DNA of 11,254 nt from CAYUJH01 sp964394585 (GTDB lineage: Bacteria; Bacteroidota; Bacteroidia; Cytophagales; Flammeovirgaceae). The stretch is from contig CAYMYI010000125.1 in NCBI GenBank assembly GCA_964394585.1, forward strand, positions 1 to 11,254. Direction: 5' to 3'. Of the stretch, positions 1 to 8,200 are shown piece by piece. Both the position numbers and the translations under genes were made by a program. Positions within the stretch are counted from its first letter, which is position 1. Each line of letters starts with the position of its first letter. Below the pieces are notes generated by a model. The model was not told where the DNA came from. It did no database searches and saw only the letters and a program-made list of their open reading frames with translations.

Positions 1-1985
1 AGCAAGAGCGAGGCATCACCATCACATCGGCGGCTACTACCACATCGTGGAAGTATCCTACAGAACAAGGACAAGCAACGGAAGACACTAAGGAGTACCG
101 CGTAAATATCATTGATACGCCAGGGCACGTTGACTTTACCGTTGAGGTAGAGCGTTCACTACGCGTACTCGATGGTGCTGTTGCTTTGTTTTGTGCCGTT
201 TCTGGGGTAGAGCCTCAGTCTGAAACTGTATGGCGTCAAGCTGACAAATATCGTGTTCCTCGTATCTGCTTTGTAAATAAGATGGATAGAGCAGGAGCCG
301 ATTTCTTCAATGCAGTAAAAGAAATTAAAGATAAGTTAGGAGGTAATCCTGTGCCATTGCAAGTGCCTATTGGTGCTGAAGATAAATTCAAAGGTGTTGT
401 TGATCTTATCACAAACCGTGGAATTATTTGGAATGAGGAAGATCAAGGAATGACCTATCAAGTAGTGGATATTCCTGCCGATATTGTTGACGAAGTAGAA
501 GAATGGAGACAAAAACTTGTGGAGTCAGTAGCAGAGTACGACGAAAATTTGATGGAAAAATTCTTCGATGATCCTGATTCAATCACTGAAGATGAAATGC
601 GTGCTGCTATTCGTAAAGCCGTAATTGATATGTCGATGTCGCCGGTAATGTGCGGTTCTGCCTTCAAAAACAAAGGAGTACAAGCTATGTTGGATGCTGT
701 GGCGGCTTTCTTACCATCTCCTCTTGACTTGCCTCCTGTTTCTGGAATGAACCCTGATACAGAAAAAGAAGAAGTACGCAGACCTGATAACGATGAGCCA
801 TTTTCAGCACTTGCTTTTAAAATTGCAACAGACCCCTTCGTAGGTCGTCTTTGCTTTATGCGTGCTTATTCTGGAACTCTAGAATCAGGTTCTTATGTGT
901 ACAACATGCGTACAGGTAAAAAAGAGCGTATTTCTCGTCTACTTCAAATGCACTCTAACAAACAGAATGCGATTGATAAAGTAGAAGCAGGAGATATTTG
1001 TGCAGGCGTTGGCTTTAAAGATATCAAAACAGGAGATACGCTTGTGGAGGTAGGAAAACCTATCATTCTTGAAGAAATGACATTCCCTGAGCCAGTAATT
1101 GGCTACGCAATTGAGCCTAAGAAACAAGCTGATGTAGATAAACTTTCTAATGCGCTTTCAAAATTAGTGGAAGAAGACCCAACACTTTCAGTTAGAACAG
1201 ATCATGAGACTGGTCAGACTGTACTAAGAGGTATGGGAGAACTTCACCTTGAAATTATCATCGATCGTTTGAAGCGTGAGTTCAAAGTAGAAATTAATCA
1301 AGGTGCACCTCAAGTTGCTTATAAAGAAACAATTACTGCAAATGTTGAACACAGAGAGACTTTCAAGAAGCAGACTGGTGGTAAAGGTAAATTTGCTGAT
1401 ATTCAGTTTGAGTTGATGCCAGCAGAACCCAACGAAGAAGGTGTTGTTGAAAACGGGTTACAATTCATTGATGAAGTTAAAGGTGGAGCAATTCCAAAAG
1501 AATTTATTCCTGCCGTAGAAAAAGGCTTCAAAGAAGCTATGAATAATGGTGTATTAGCAGGTTACCCTATCGAGGCTATGCGTGTTCGCTTATTCTTTGG
1601 TTCTTACCACGATGTTGACTCTGATAGTTTATCATTCGAAATGGCTGCTAAGCTTGGATTTAAAGTAGCGGCTAAGAAATGTAAACCTGTTTTATTAGAG
1701 CCTATCATGGCGGTAGAAGTTGTTTCTCCGGATGAGTTTACCGGTAACGTAATTGGTGATTTGAACAAGCGTCGTGGATTACCAAAAGGACAAGAAGTAA
1801 AGTCAGGTGCAGTAGTAATTAAGGCGGATGTGCCTTTATCTGAGTTGTTTGGTTATGTAACCGATTTACGTACCATTACCTCTGGTAGAGCTTCTGCTTC
1901 CCTTACCTTCTCGCACTACGCAGAAGTACCTAAGAACATTGCAGATACAGTGATTGCAGAATCTACTGGAGTAGCGGTTAAGTAA
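1..1985 (+). CDS. fusA: Elongation factor G, 5'-truncated by the window edge
   Basis: Translational GTPase that drives tRNA-mRNA translocation on the ribosome and, with ribosome recycling factor, splits post-termination ribosomes. The frame is open from base 3, so the start lies outside the window; about 56 N-terminal residues with the P-loop are missing if E. coli EF-G is the guide. Visible residues, counted from base 3: switch I QERGITITSAATT (1-13), G3 DTPGH (38-42), G4 NKMD (92-95) and a G5-type GSAFKNKG (about 218-225). Domains II to V follow, including GMGELHLE and a C-terminal stretch with GRASASLTFSHY. The segment between switch I and G3 is roughly six residues longer than in E. coli. 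A TTG near base 186 is not the start, because conserved GTPase motifs lie upstream in the same frame. It precedes rpsJ by 18 bp with no tuf between, as is usual in Bacteroidota. Codons are strongly biased (Arg mostly CGT/AGA), fitting high expression. Confidence 0.98.
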   Translation, partial: QERGITITSAATTTSWKYPTEQGQATEDTKEYRVNIIDTPGHVDFTVEVERSLRVLDGAVALFCAVSGVEPQSETVWRQADKYRVPRICFVNKMDRAGADFFNAVKEIKDKLGGNPVPLQVPIGAEDKFKGVVDLITNRGIIWNEEDQGMTYQVVDIPADIVDEVEEWRQKLVESVAEYDENLMEKFFDDPDSITEDEMRAAIRKAVIDMSMSPVMCGSAFKNKGVQAMLDAVAAFLPSPLDLPPVSGMNPDTEKEEVRRPDNDEPFSALAFKIATDPFVGRLCFMRAYSGTLESGSYVYNMRTGKKERISRLLQMHSNKQNAIDKVEAGDICAGVGFKDIKTGDTLVEVGKPIILEEMTFPEPVIGYAIEPKKQADVDKLSNALSKLVEEDPTLSVRTDHETGQTVLRGMGELHLEIIIDRLKREFKVEINQGAPQVAYKETITANVEHRETFKKQTGGKGKFADIQFELMPAEPNEEGVVENGLQFIDEVKGGAIPKEFIPAVEKGFKEAMNNGVLAGYPIEAMRVRLFFGSYHDVDSDSLSFEMAAKLGFKVAAKKCKPVLLEPIMAVEVVSPDEFTGNVIGDLNKRRGLPKGQEVKSGAVVIKADVPLSELFGYVTDLRTITSGRASASLTFSHYAEVPKNIADTVIAESTGVAVK

Positions 1986-2003
1986 ATTTAAGAGTAAAGA
2001 AGC

Positions 2004-2309
2004 ATGGAACAGAAAATAAGAATTAAGCTTAAGTCGTACGACCACAACTTGGTGGATAAGTCTTCAGAGCAAATTGTAGAGGCTGTAAAAGCAGCAGGTG
2101 CCATTGTAAATGGGCCAATCCCTCTACCTACTGAAAAAGAACGCTTCACTGTATTGCGTTCGCCACACGTAAACAAGAAATCGCGTGAGCAATTTCAAAT
2201 GTGTACCTACAAGCGTTTGGTAGATATTTATTCAAACTCTTCAAAAACCGTAGACGCACTAATGAAATTGGAATTGCCGAGCGGTGTTGATGTAGAAATT
2301 AAGGTGTGA
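2004..2309 (+). CDS. rpsJ: 30S ribosomal protein S10
   Basis: Small-subunit head protein that in other bacteria also pairs with NusB in transcription antitermination. The product is 101 residues against 103 in E. coli. Family landmarks are visible: GPIPLPT (37-43), ERFTVL (46-51), SPHVNKKSREQF (53-64) and a C-terminal GVDVEIKV. The ATG at 2004 gives the expected N-terminus and lies 18 bp after the fusA stop, with a purine-rich AAAGAAG just upstream, so the two genes are very probably co-transcribed. In most bacteria rpsJ heads the S10 operon (rplC, rplD, rplW, rplB and so on). Here it is the last gene of its transcript: a strong hairpin follows and the next gene is convergent. Identification is secure. 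Confidence 0.98.
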   Translation: MEQKIRIKLKSYDHNLVDKSSEQIVEAVKAAGAIVNGPIPLPTEKERFTVLRSPHVNKKSREQFQMCTYKRLVDIYSNSSKTVDALMKLELPSGVDVEIKV

Positions 2310-2330
2310 TATATTGCACATATTGTAAGA

Positions 2331-2363
2331 AAAAGCCTCTTTCCAATTTGGAAAGAGGTTTTT
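2331..2363. terminator. Bidirectional rho-independent terminator between rpsJ and the GH16 gene
   Basis: A perfect 9-bp stem pairs CCTCTTTCC (2336-2344) with GGAAAGAGG (2350-2358) around a 5-nt AATTT loop. The stem is flanked by A residues on the left and T residues on the right, which extend it by A-T pairs and supply a U-tract in either direction. It lies 22 bp after the rpsJ stop and 74 bp beyond the GH16 stop, so it can end both convergent transcripts. Confidence 0.9.
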
Positions 2364-2436
2364 CGCTTTTAAATGTTAAGTAAGCTAATTCTTACATGGC
2401 TCGATAGAAGAAAGCACATCTAAAAAAAATTCTAAA

Positions 2437-3294
2437 TCATTTCTTTTGATAGACTCTTGCGTAGTCGACTTCCATGCGTTGTGGCCAAATCGAGTCATCT
2501 ACGCCTTCTTTACCACCCCAATTACCGCCTACCGCTATGTTCAAAATCAGATGGAACGAGTATTGGTCAAACGGCCACTCTTCTAGTGAAGTATATTGGT
2601 TCTGGATACGGAAATACTCTTCGCCATCGAGTAGCCAACTTATGAAAGTAGGAGTCCACTCAATCCCATATTCGTGGAAGGCTTCTGTGGCATCGGCTAC
2701 CATTACATTCCCTGAAAGTTGTGTGCCCTTCATGTGGTTAAATGCGGAAGTATGGATAGTACCATGTACGTTCCCTTCGTCGTAGCCAACGTGTTCCATA
2801 ATATCAATTTCGCCGTCCAAAGGCCACTGTCGGTTACCTTCTAGGGTAGAAAGCATCCAGATGGCAGGCCAAGTTCCTCTGCCTTTAGGTAGTTTCGCAC
2901 TAATTAAAAACTTACCATACCGCCAATCGCCTTTATGTTGGGTAACCAATCGGGCAGAGGTAAACTCAGAATTTTGAAAAGCTTCTTGATGTGCTTCAAT
3001 CACTAACATACCGTTTTCAATGCGGGCATTTTCTAAGCGTTTTTCTGTATAATATTGCAATTCATTATTTCCCCAACCGCATAATTGAGGGCATCCATCG
3101 CCTACATCGTAGTTCCACTTTGTCGAGTCGGGGAGTCCGTAAGTATCAAACTCATCGCTCCATACAAGCTGATAAGTGCTGTTAGCTTCACTACTTGAGG
3201 AATTTTCTGTGCGTTCAGGCGGCTGTGTTTGTGTACATGCTACTTTGAGTAAGCTTGTAAACATGCAAAGCCAATAGAAAGGCAATTTGTTCAT
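2437..3294 (-). CDS. Glycoside hydrolase family 16 endo-beta-glucanase (laminarinase-like), secreted or lipid-anchored
   Basis: Probably hydrolyses internal beta-1,3 (or mixed beta-1,3/1,4) linkages in glucans such as laminarin, outside the cytoplasm. The 285-residue product has a hydrophobic N-terminus ending at Cys20, a Ser/Asn-rich linker (about 21-40), then one GH16 domain (about 41-284). The catalytic signature GEIDIMEH is at 161-168, giving Glu162 as nucleophile, Asp164 as helper and Glu167 as acid/base by family rule. WPAIWML (142-148), the HLILNIAVGGNWGG segment (about 248-261) and the C-terminal VDYARVY are also typical. No carbohydrate-binding module or secretion-system tail is seen. 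The Cys20 context (KVAC) has Lys at the -3 lipobox position, so lipidation is uncertain. Its ATG lies 27 bp after the Wzi/RemB-like gene with no promoter or terminator seen between, so the two are probably co-transcribed. Substrate is inferred from family only. Confidence 0.93.
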   Translation of the reverse strand: MNKLPFYWLCMFTSLLKVACTQTQPPERTENSSSSEANSTYQLVWSDEFDTYGLPDSTKWNYDVGDGCPQLCGWGNNELQYYTEKRLENARIENGMLVIEAHQEAFQNSEFTSARLVTQHKGDWRYGKFLISAKLPKGRGTWPAIWMLSTLEGNRQWPLDGEIDIMEHVGYDEGNVHGTIHTSAFNHMKGTQLSGNVMVADATEAFHEYGIEWTPTFISWLLDGEEYFRIQNQYTSLEEWPFDQYSFHLILNIAVGGNWGGKEGVDDSIWPQRMEVDYARVYQKK

Positions 3295-3321
3295 GGGGTT
3301 ATCTGGATTTGGGTGAACATA

Positions 3322-5085
3322 CTAAAACTCTTGTAAGCGCTGAGCTGTGTTCCAACGTAGGCTTAAAGAAGGAAACACGNNNNNNNNNNACATAAATGTT
3401 TCGGGGTACTCCCGGTGGATTTTAAAAATGAGGTTCTGATCGGGGGTTTCCCAGCTTCGTACTACCAATTTGGCATCGATAAAAAAGTTGTGAAACAACT
3501 GATACGACGCTGTAAAATCGGTAAAAAGTAAGTTCGATTGAACTCCTTGCCCGGTTGTATGCCCGGTATCTCCTTGGCGGTTTTCGTTGTAGTCTAAGAA
3601 GATATTAGCGCCATTGTTTTCGTCGGGGGAGGCATCTTCGCCACGTTGAGCAGCAATAATTTTTCCGCTAATCCATAAGCGCGGAATGGGCTGGTAGCGT
3701 CCGATGGCAATAAACTCGTTGAAATTCGCCCCTAGAGGGTGTGCCAAAGGTTGCCCATAGTGTTGGTAATTAGCACCATCGGTATAATTAATATGGGAGT
3801 AGGTGTAAGGCCGCACCGAGTTATATTCTAGCTGTAGGTCGAGGTTCGGAATTCCGGCGACATCGATGTATTTTAAGCCAATTTGCGTAGCCCATTTGTT
3901 CGAGTACCATCCACTTCCTTTCCGAAATTCGCTGAACAAGATATCATCTAGCATTAATTGCCCATACAATTGGAAACGGTTGAGGACGTTCCAGCGGAAA
4001 TCGAGCCCTAGGTTTACATTATCTACATCGCCAAGGGCTAACTCAACCGTGCGGTAAAATATAATGGGGTTCAAGTATTCGAGTTCCAAGGCATTATTAA
4101 CGCTATCGCGCCCAAAAATCACCGATTCAAATAAGCCAATATTCAAATTAGGTAAAATGTTCATGCTCAGATGATGCATTGCCATGAACTTCTTAGGGAG
4201 GAGTTGAGTGGCATTCAAGGGCGCTCGCGTATTCATTTGTGCATACAAGTTGGTGTATTGAAGTTTCCACACCTTTGTATTGATGCGCATAAAGAAATAG
4301 TCGGGCATTTCGCCCGATAGCGCAAGCGAGCGGTATCCATTGCCCAACTTGTGGCGGTCGTGCCCTAGTTGAAGTTGTACAGGCTCTACTGGCACAAAGG
4401 TGATATAGCCTCGCGCTTGGGTGAAATCGACCCCATCGTTTACGGCAAACTGTGTGATGTTTTTGCTGCCATCGGCAATAACTTTCCAAAACCGTTCGCC
4501 AGGGACTGCATTAGTAGAGTCGATGTGCTCTTGCACATAGCCTGCAAAACGTGCCTGATTTTCCGTGAATGATGAAAAGAAACCAATCTTTTTCCCAATG
4601 CTGCCACGTACCCGCACACCTCGCGTGTTGAGGTAGGTAAGCCCATCGAACTCAGGATCGTTCCCGACCGAAAAGTGGACAATAGGGCTGAGGTGCAAAT
4701 CAAAATCTTTTTCTTGGGCATAAATCGCATCAGAGTTTTTCTTATAAAAGAATTTTAAAATAGGCTTTTCGCGGTCGTTTTGTTCGTGCTCGGCCCACTC
4801 CCAATTATCGTTAAGTAGGTAGCGGATATTGAACCGGTCGGCATCGGACCAAGTGCGGTCGCTGGTATGGAGCGAATCAGCGAAGGCGGCAATCGATTGC
4901 CGGTCAAACGGTTTGACAACGCTGTGGAACTCCGGAAAGAAATTAGTTTGCTTAATCTCGTATCGGTCGATTAGGTGGTAGTAGTCGGCATCGAAAGGAA
5001 CATTAGCACTTTGGCTAAACCCATAAAAGATAGGGACAATAAAAAGGAAGCATGCAATAGCAACGCGAAATAAAGCAGTTTGCAT
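3322..5085 (-). CDS. Outer-membrane beta-barrel protein of the Wzi/RemB-like family, interrupted by an assembly gap
   Basis: Probable outer-membrane barrel related to the capsule-assembly protein Wzi and to RemB, a gliding-motility-associated surface protein of Flavobacterium. Wzi anchors or organises capsular polysaccharide at the surface. Starting at the ATG at 5085 gives about 587 residues and a good signal peptide (MQTALFRVAIACFLFIVPIF, then YGFSQS, cleavage about residue 25). A TTG at 5100 would put a poorer leader in front. Recognisable blocks are GHDRHKLGNGYRSLALS (about 241-257) and YLNPIIFYR (about 337-345), followed by alternating aromatic beta-strands (NVNLGLDFRW, FQLYGQLMLDD). The chain ends in Phe, as barrels often do. 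Ten Ns at 3380-3389 hide residues near the C-terminus; the frame after the gap still reads as a plausible last strand (SLSLRWNT). Arg codons are mainly CGC/CGG/CGA, unlike fusA. The exact role (capsule, exopolysaccharide or motility) cannot be decided from sequence. Confidence 0.78.
   Translation of the reverse strand: MQTALFRVAIACFLFIVPIFYGFSQSANVPFDADYYHLIDRYEIKQTNFFPEFHSVVKPFDRQSIAAFADSLHTSDRTWSDADRFNIRYLLNDNWEWAEHEQNDREKPILKFFYKKNSDAIYAQEKDFDLHLSPIVHFSVGNDPEFDGLTYLNTRGVRVRGSIGKKIGFFSSFTENQARFAGYVQEHIDSTNAVPGERFWKVIADGSKNITQFAVNDGVDFTQARGYITFVPVEPVQLQLGHDRHKLGNGYRSLALSGEMPDYFFMRINTKVWKLQYTNLYAQMNTRAPLNATQLLPKKFMAMHHLSMNILPNLNIGLFESVIFGRDSVNNALELEYLNPIIFYRTVELALGDVDNVNLGLDFRWNVLNRFQLYGQLMLDDILFSEFRKGSGWYSNKWATQIGLKYIDVAGIPNLDLQLEYNSVRPYTYSHINYTDGANYQHYGQPLAHPLGANFNEFIAIGRYQPIPRLWISGKIIAAQRGEDASPDENNGANIFLDYNENRQGDTGHTTGQGVQSNLLFTDFTASYQLFHNFFIDAKLVVRSWETPDQNLIFKIHREYPETFMXXXXVFPSLSLRWNTAQRLQEF
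3380..3389. other. Assembly gap of ten Ns inside the Wzi/RemB-like gene
   Basis: Ten consecutive N characters interrupt the coding sequence near its 3' end. Ten is a conventional placeholder, so the true missing length is unknown. The downstream reading resumes in a frame that gives a credible final beta-strand and a stop, so the gene is probably intact. Confidence 0.99.
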
Positions 5086-5167
5086 AGGGCAGAATTTCAA
5101 GGTTTACGAATACTTACAATGATAGGGAACAAATAGGATTTTAAATTTCCTTTAAGGCATATAAGCA

Positions 5168-5197
5168 AAAAAGCAACCCCTTTCGAGGTTGCTTTTT
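5168..5197 (-). terminator. Rho-independent terminator of the TonB-receptor gene
   Basis: An 11-bp stem pairs AAAAAGCAACC (5168-5178) with GGTTGCTTTTT (5187-5197) around an 8-nt loop. Read on the minus strand, the hairpin ends in a run of six T. It lies 38 bp past the receptor stop codon and 82 bp before the ATG of the Wzi/RemB-like gene. That gene therefore needs its own promoter in the roughly 80 bp between; I found no clean TAnnTTTG match there. Confidence 0.88.
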
Positions 5198-5235
5198 ATA
5201 GTGGGGGAGCATGTGCGCTCCGTTATCGCTTGAAA

Positions 5236-8200
5236 TTATCTGAAGATATAGCGAATACCCAATTGCATTTGCCAGCGAGAGCTAACTAAACCGCTATCAT
5301 CGATATTGTTTAATGGGTTGTTGGCATCGTCGATGTTTCTAGTGAATGAGAAGGTTGGCGTTGTACCATCTGCTTGGAAACCTTCGAAGTCAAGAATTTC
5401 ATATCCATCGAAGTCTGTGAACCATCTTTTACCCCAGTCTTTGTTCAACATGTTAGTGAAGTTGAAGATATCTACTGAGAATTGAAGAATGTTTTTCTGT
5501 CCATTACCCATTTCCAAATACACTTCTTGTAAGAAACGTAAGTCGATTACATTTGAGAAAGGAACTCGATCTCCATTTCTTTCAGCATACTGACCTCTTC
5601 TTCCGCTTAAGTAATCGTTTGCTTCGATAAAAGCATTTAAATTGTTCCATTGTTCTTGAGGTGAAATACCATTTTCTTCTACTAAGATGATATCGTTTTG
5701 AGTGGCAGGAACAAAAATCATGTTACGCTCGCGTGAGTCTTCGTTAGTTAATGCTCCACCATCGTTGTATATGTAAGAGAATGGACGGCCTGACTGCCCT
5801 TCATAGAACAAAGAGATTTGAGAGGCACCGAAACCAAGATATTCTTTTCTGTATGAAACTGAGGCGATTACACGGTGTCCCTGTGAGAAATCGGAGCGAG
5901 CTGTCTCATTAAACCCATTTCTACCTTGGATAGAGTGTAAACCTCTCCACTGTGAAGAGTTTTGTGAAGAAGTACCATCATATACAGAGAATGCATCTCC
6001 ATAAGAGTACGCAATGCTACCCATGAAGCCATTATCAAACGGTTTCGTCAACTGAGCCGTCAAGTTATATGTGTAACCTTTGCTGGTATTTGTACCTAAG
6101 TAGATACCAGTGTAAGTACGATCTACTGGGTCTCTTCTATTGAAAATTGGGCGGTTATCAGGAGTACCTGTCAAGTTAGCTTCTGAAGGACGAATGTTTA
6201 AGTTTTGGTACAAAATACCATTCAATGTTTTGGTGTACATGGCTTCTAATGTACCTACTAAGCCCCAAGGTAATTTCTGGTCAACGGCTAAGTTCGCTTT
6301 AAACACTTGTGGAAGTTTGAAATCTTCTGCGAATAAATCCACCTGCCCTGAAGGCTGTCCTTGTCCTGCTTGTACCGATTGTGGCTGCTGATCCCAACGT
6401 GGAAAGTCTACTAAACCAAAAGGAAAGTTATCTAAAGTTCTTTCATCATCACCACCTACGTTAACACCAGTGTTGTTATAAGTACCACCTACCCATACAA
6501 ATGGAGATCGGCTGGTAAATACACCTAAACCACCACGTACTTGCGTATTTTGGTCTCCTTTTACATCCCAGTTAAATCCTAAGCGTGGAGCAATTAATGC
6601 CTGAGTAGAAACTTTAGAACCACTACGAGCACCCTCTAAATCGTATCCTACCGCTTCGATTAGAGGAATAGTTTCAGAATTAAACTGTGTATTTTCAGGA
6701 GTATTATCATTATAGATGGGGATATCAATACGGATACCACCAGTTAATTTCAAATTATCAGTAGCTTGAAACTCATCTTGTACGTAGAATCCTAATTGCA
6801 TAGCATCAAAAATCGCTGCAGCATTTGATTCATCACCCGTTACATTGTCTATCAAAGAATAACTTCTATCGTAGAACGTAGCTGGCTCATCGTTTAAAAA
6901 CGATTCAATACCATCTGCATAAAAATACTGACCATAGTTTTGGCGAACGAAAAGGTTCAATACAGAGTAGAACTCGTTATGTGTACCAAAAGTAATGGTG
7001 TGGCGTCCTTTGTATAGCTCTAAGTTATTAGTAATAGTCAATACGTCTGTATCAAGGCGGTTTGCAGTAGAAAATGCCTCACTACCAAAGAAAATAGTTC
7101 CGGCGCCATCGTCAATACGTACTGTAGGGAAGTTTTGACCGGCAGGGTCTCTGTCATCGCGTACAGTAGTATAGCCAATGATAAGATTATTCGAGATATT
7201 ATTACCAAAAGCACTTTTCACTTCTAAAGCAGAAGAAATCGTTTCTGAAGGGAAAAAGATAGCTCCGTTAAGGAAACTGATAGAGGTTGGAGAAGAACGG
7301 AATGCATCGAACTGCTCTAGGTTCGTATAAGAGGTTCTTAAACTTACTTTGTGATTTTGATTTACGTTCCAATCAAGTTTAATCAAGAAGCGGTCTGCAT
7401 CAAGAGATGATGTGTTATTCTCAAAGCCACCTGGATTGTAGTTAAACGGAGCTGCATTTAGCTTACTAACTAGTTGGTTGATTTGCTCACGAGAAGCATC
7501 TCCGCGGTAATCGTTGAAATCAAAAGGCTGAGGAGTTTCATCGCGTTGAATTTCTCCGCTTACAAAGAAGAAAAGTTTATTTTTAATAATGGGTCCCCCT
7601 ACACGTAAGCCGGTAGTCTGCGCTGTAAAATCAGCTAGTTTTTCTCTGTCATCATCGGTATTAGGTGTTTTACCAGCTAAATTTTGGTTTCTCCAGAAAT
7701 GATATACAGAGCCTTCGAATTGGTTAGTACCACTGCGGGTAACGGCATTGATAGCACCACCGGCAAAACCTGATTGGCGCACATCGAAAGGTGCTACTGA
7801 GATTTGAAATTCTTCGATTGCATCAATACTAATTGGTGCACCCCCAGTTTGACCTCCATTGGTTCCTGAACTTGCTAAACCAAACACGTCGTTGTTTACA
7901 GCACCATCGATGTAAATGGCATTATAACGATTGTTTTGACCATTGATAGAGATTTCTGAACCTTCTGTAACCGTTGCTTGTGGGTTCAACTTTACAAAAT
8001 CGCCAATCTGTCTAGAGATGGTTGGGATAGCATTAATTTGGTCTTCACCAACTACAGTAGAAGCACCGGTTTTGTTACCATCAAAAATGTCGCTGTTACT
8101 TGCCGTAACCACAACCTCTTCAAGTTCTGTAGATTCTTCTTTTAGTTCGAACGATAAATTCAACGTTTGTCCAAGCGTTAAGAAAACGTTGTTTTTCTGA

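Noticed and set aside
186..188. TTG at 186 as the start of fusA
   Set aside because: The same frame encodes switch I and the DTPGH motif upstream to base 3, so the gene begins outside the window.
3380..3389. A disrupted pseudogene at the N run
   Set aside because: The interruption is an assembly gap, and the frame on both sides is compatible with one intact protein.
4193..4730. Two overlapping alternative-frame open frames of about 97 codons on the minus strand within the Wzi/RemB-like gene
   Set aside because: They are out-of-frame readings of a continuous barrel-coding frame. I checked whether they signal a frameshift, but the main frame runs through without loss of the family blocks.
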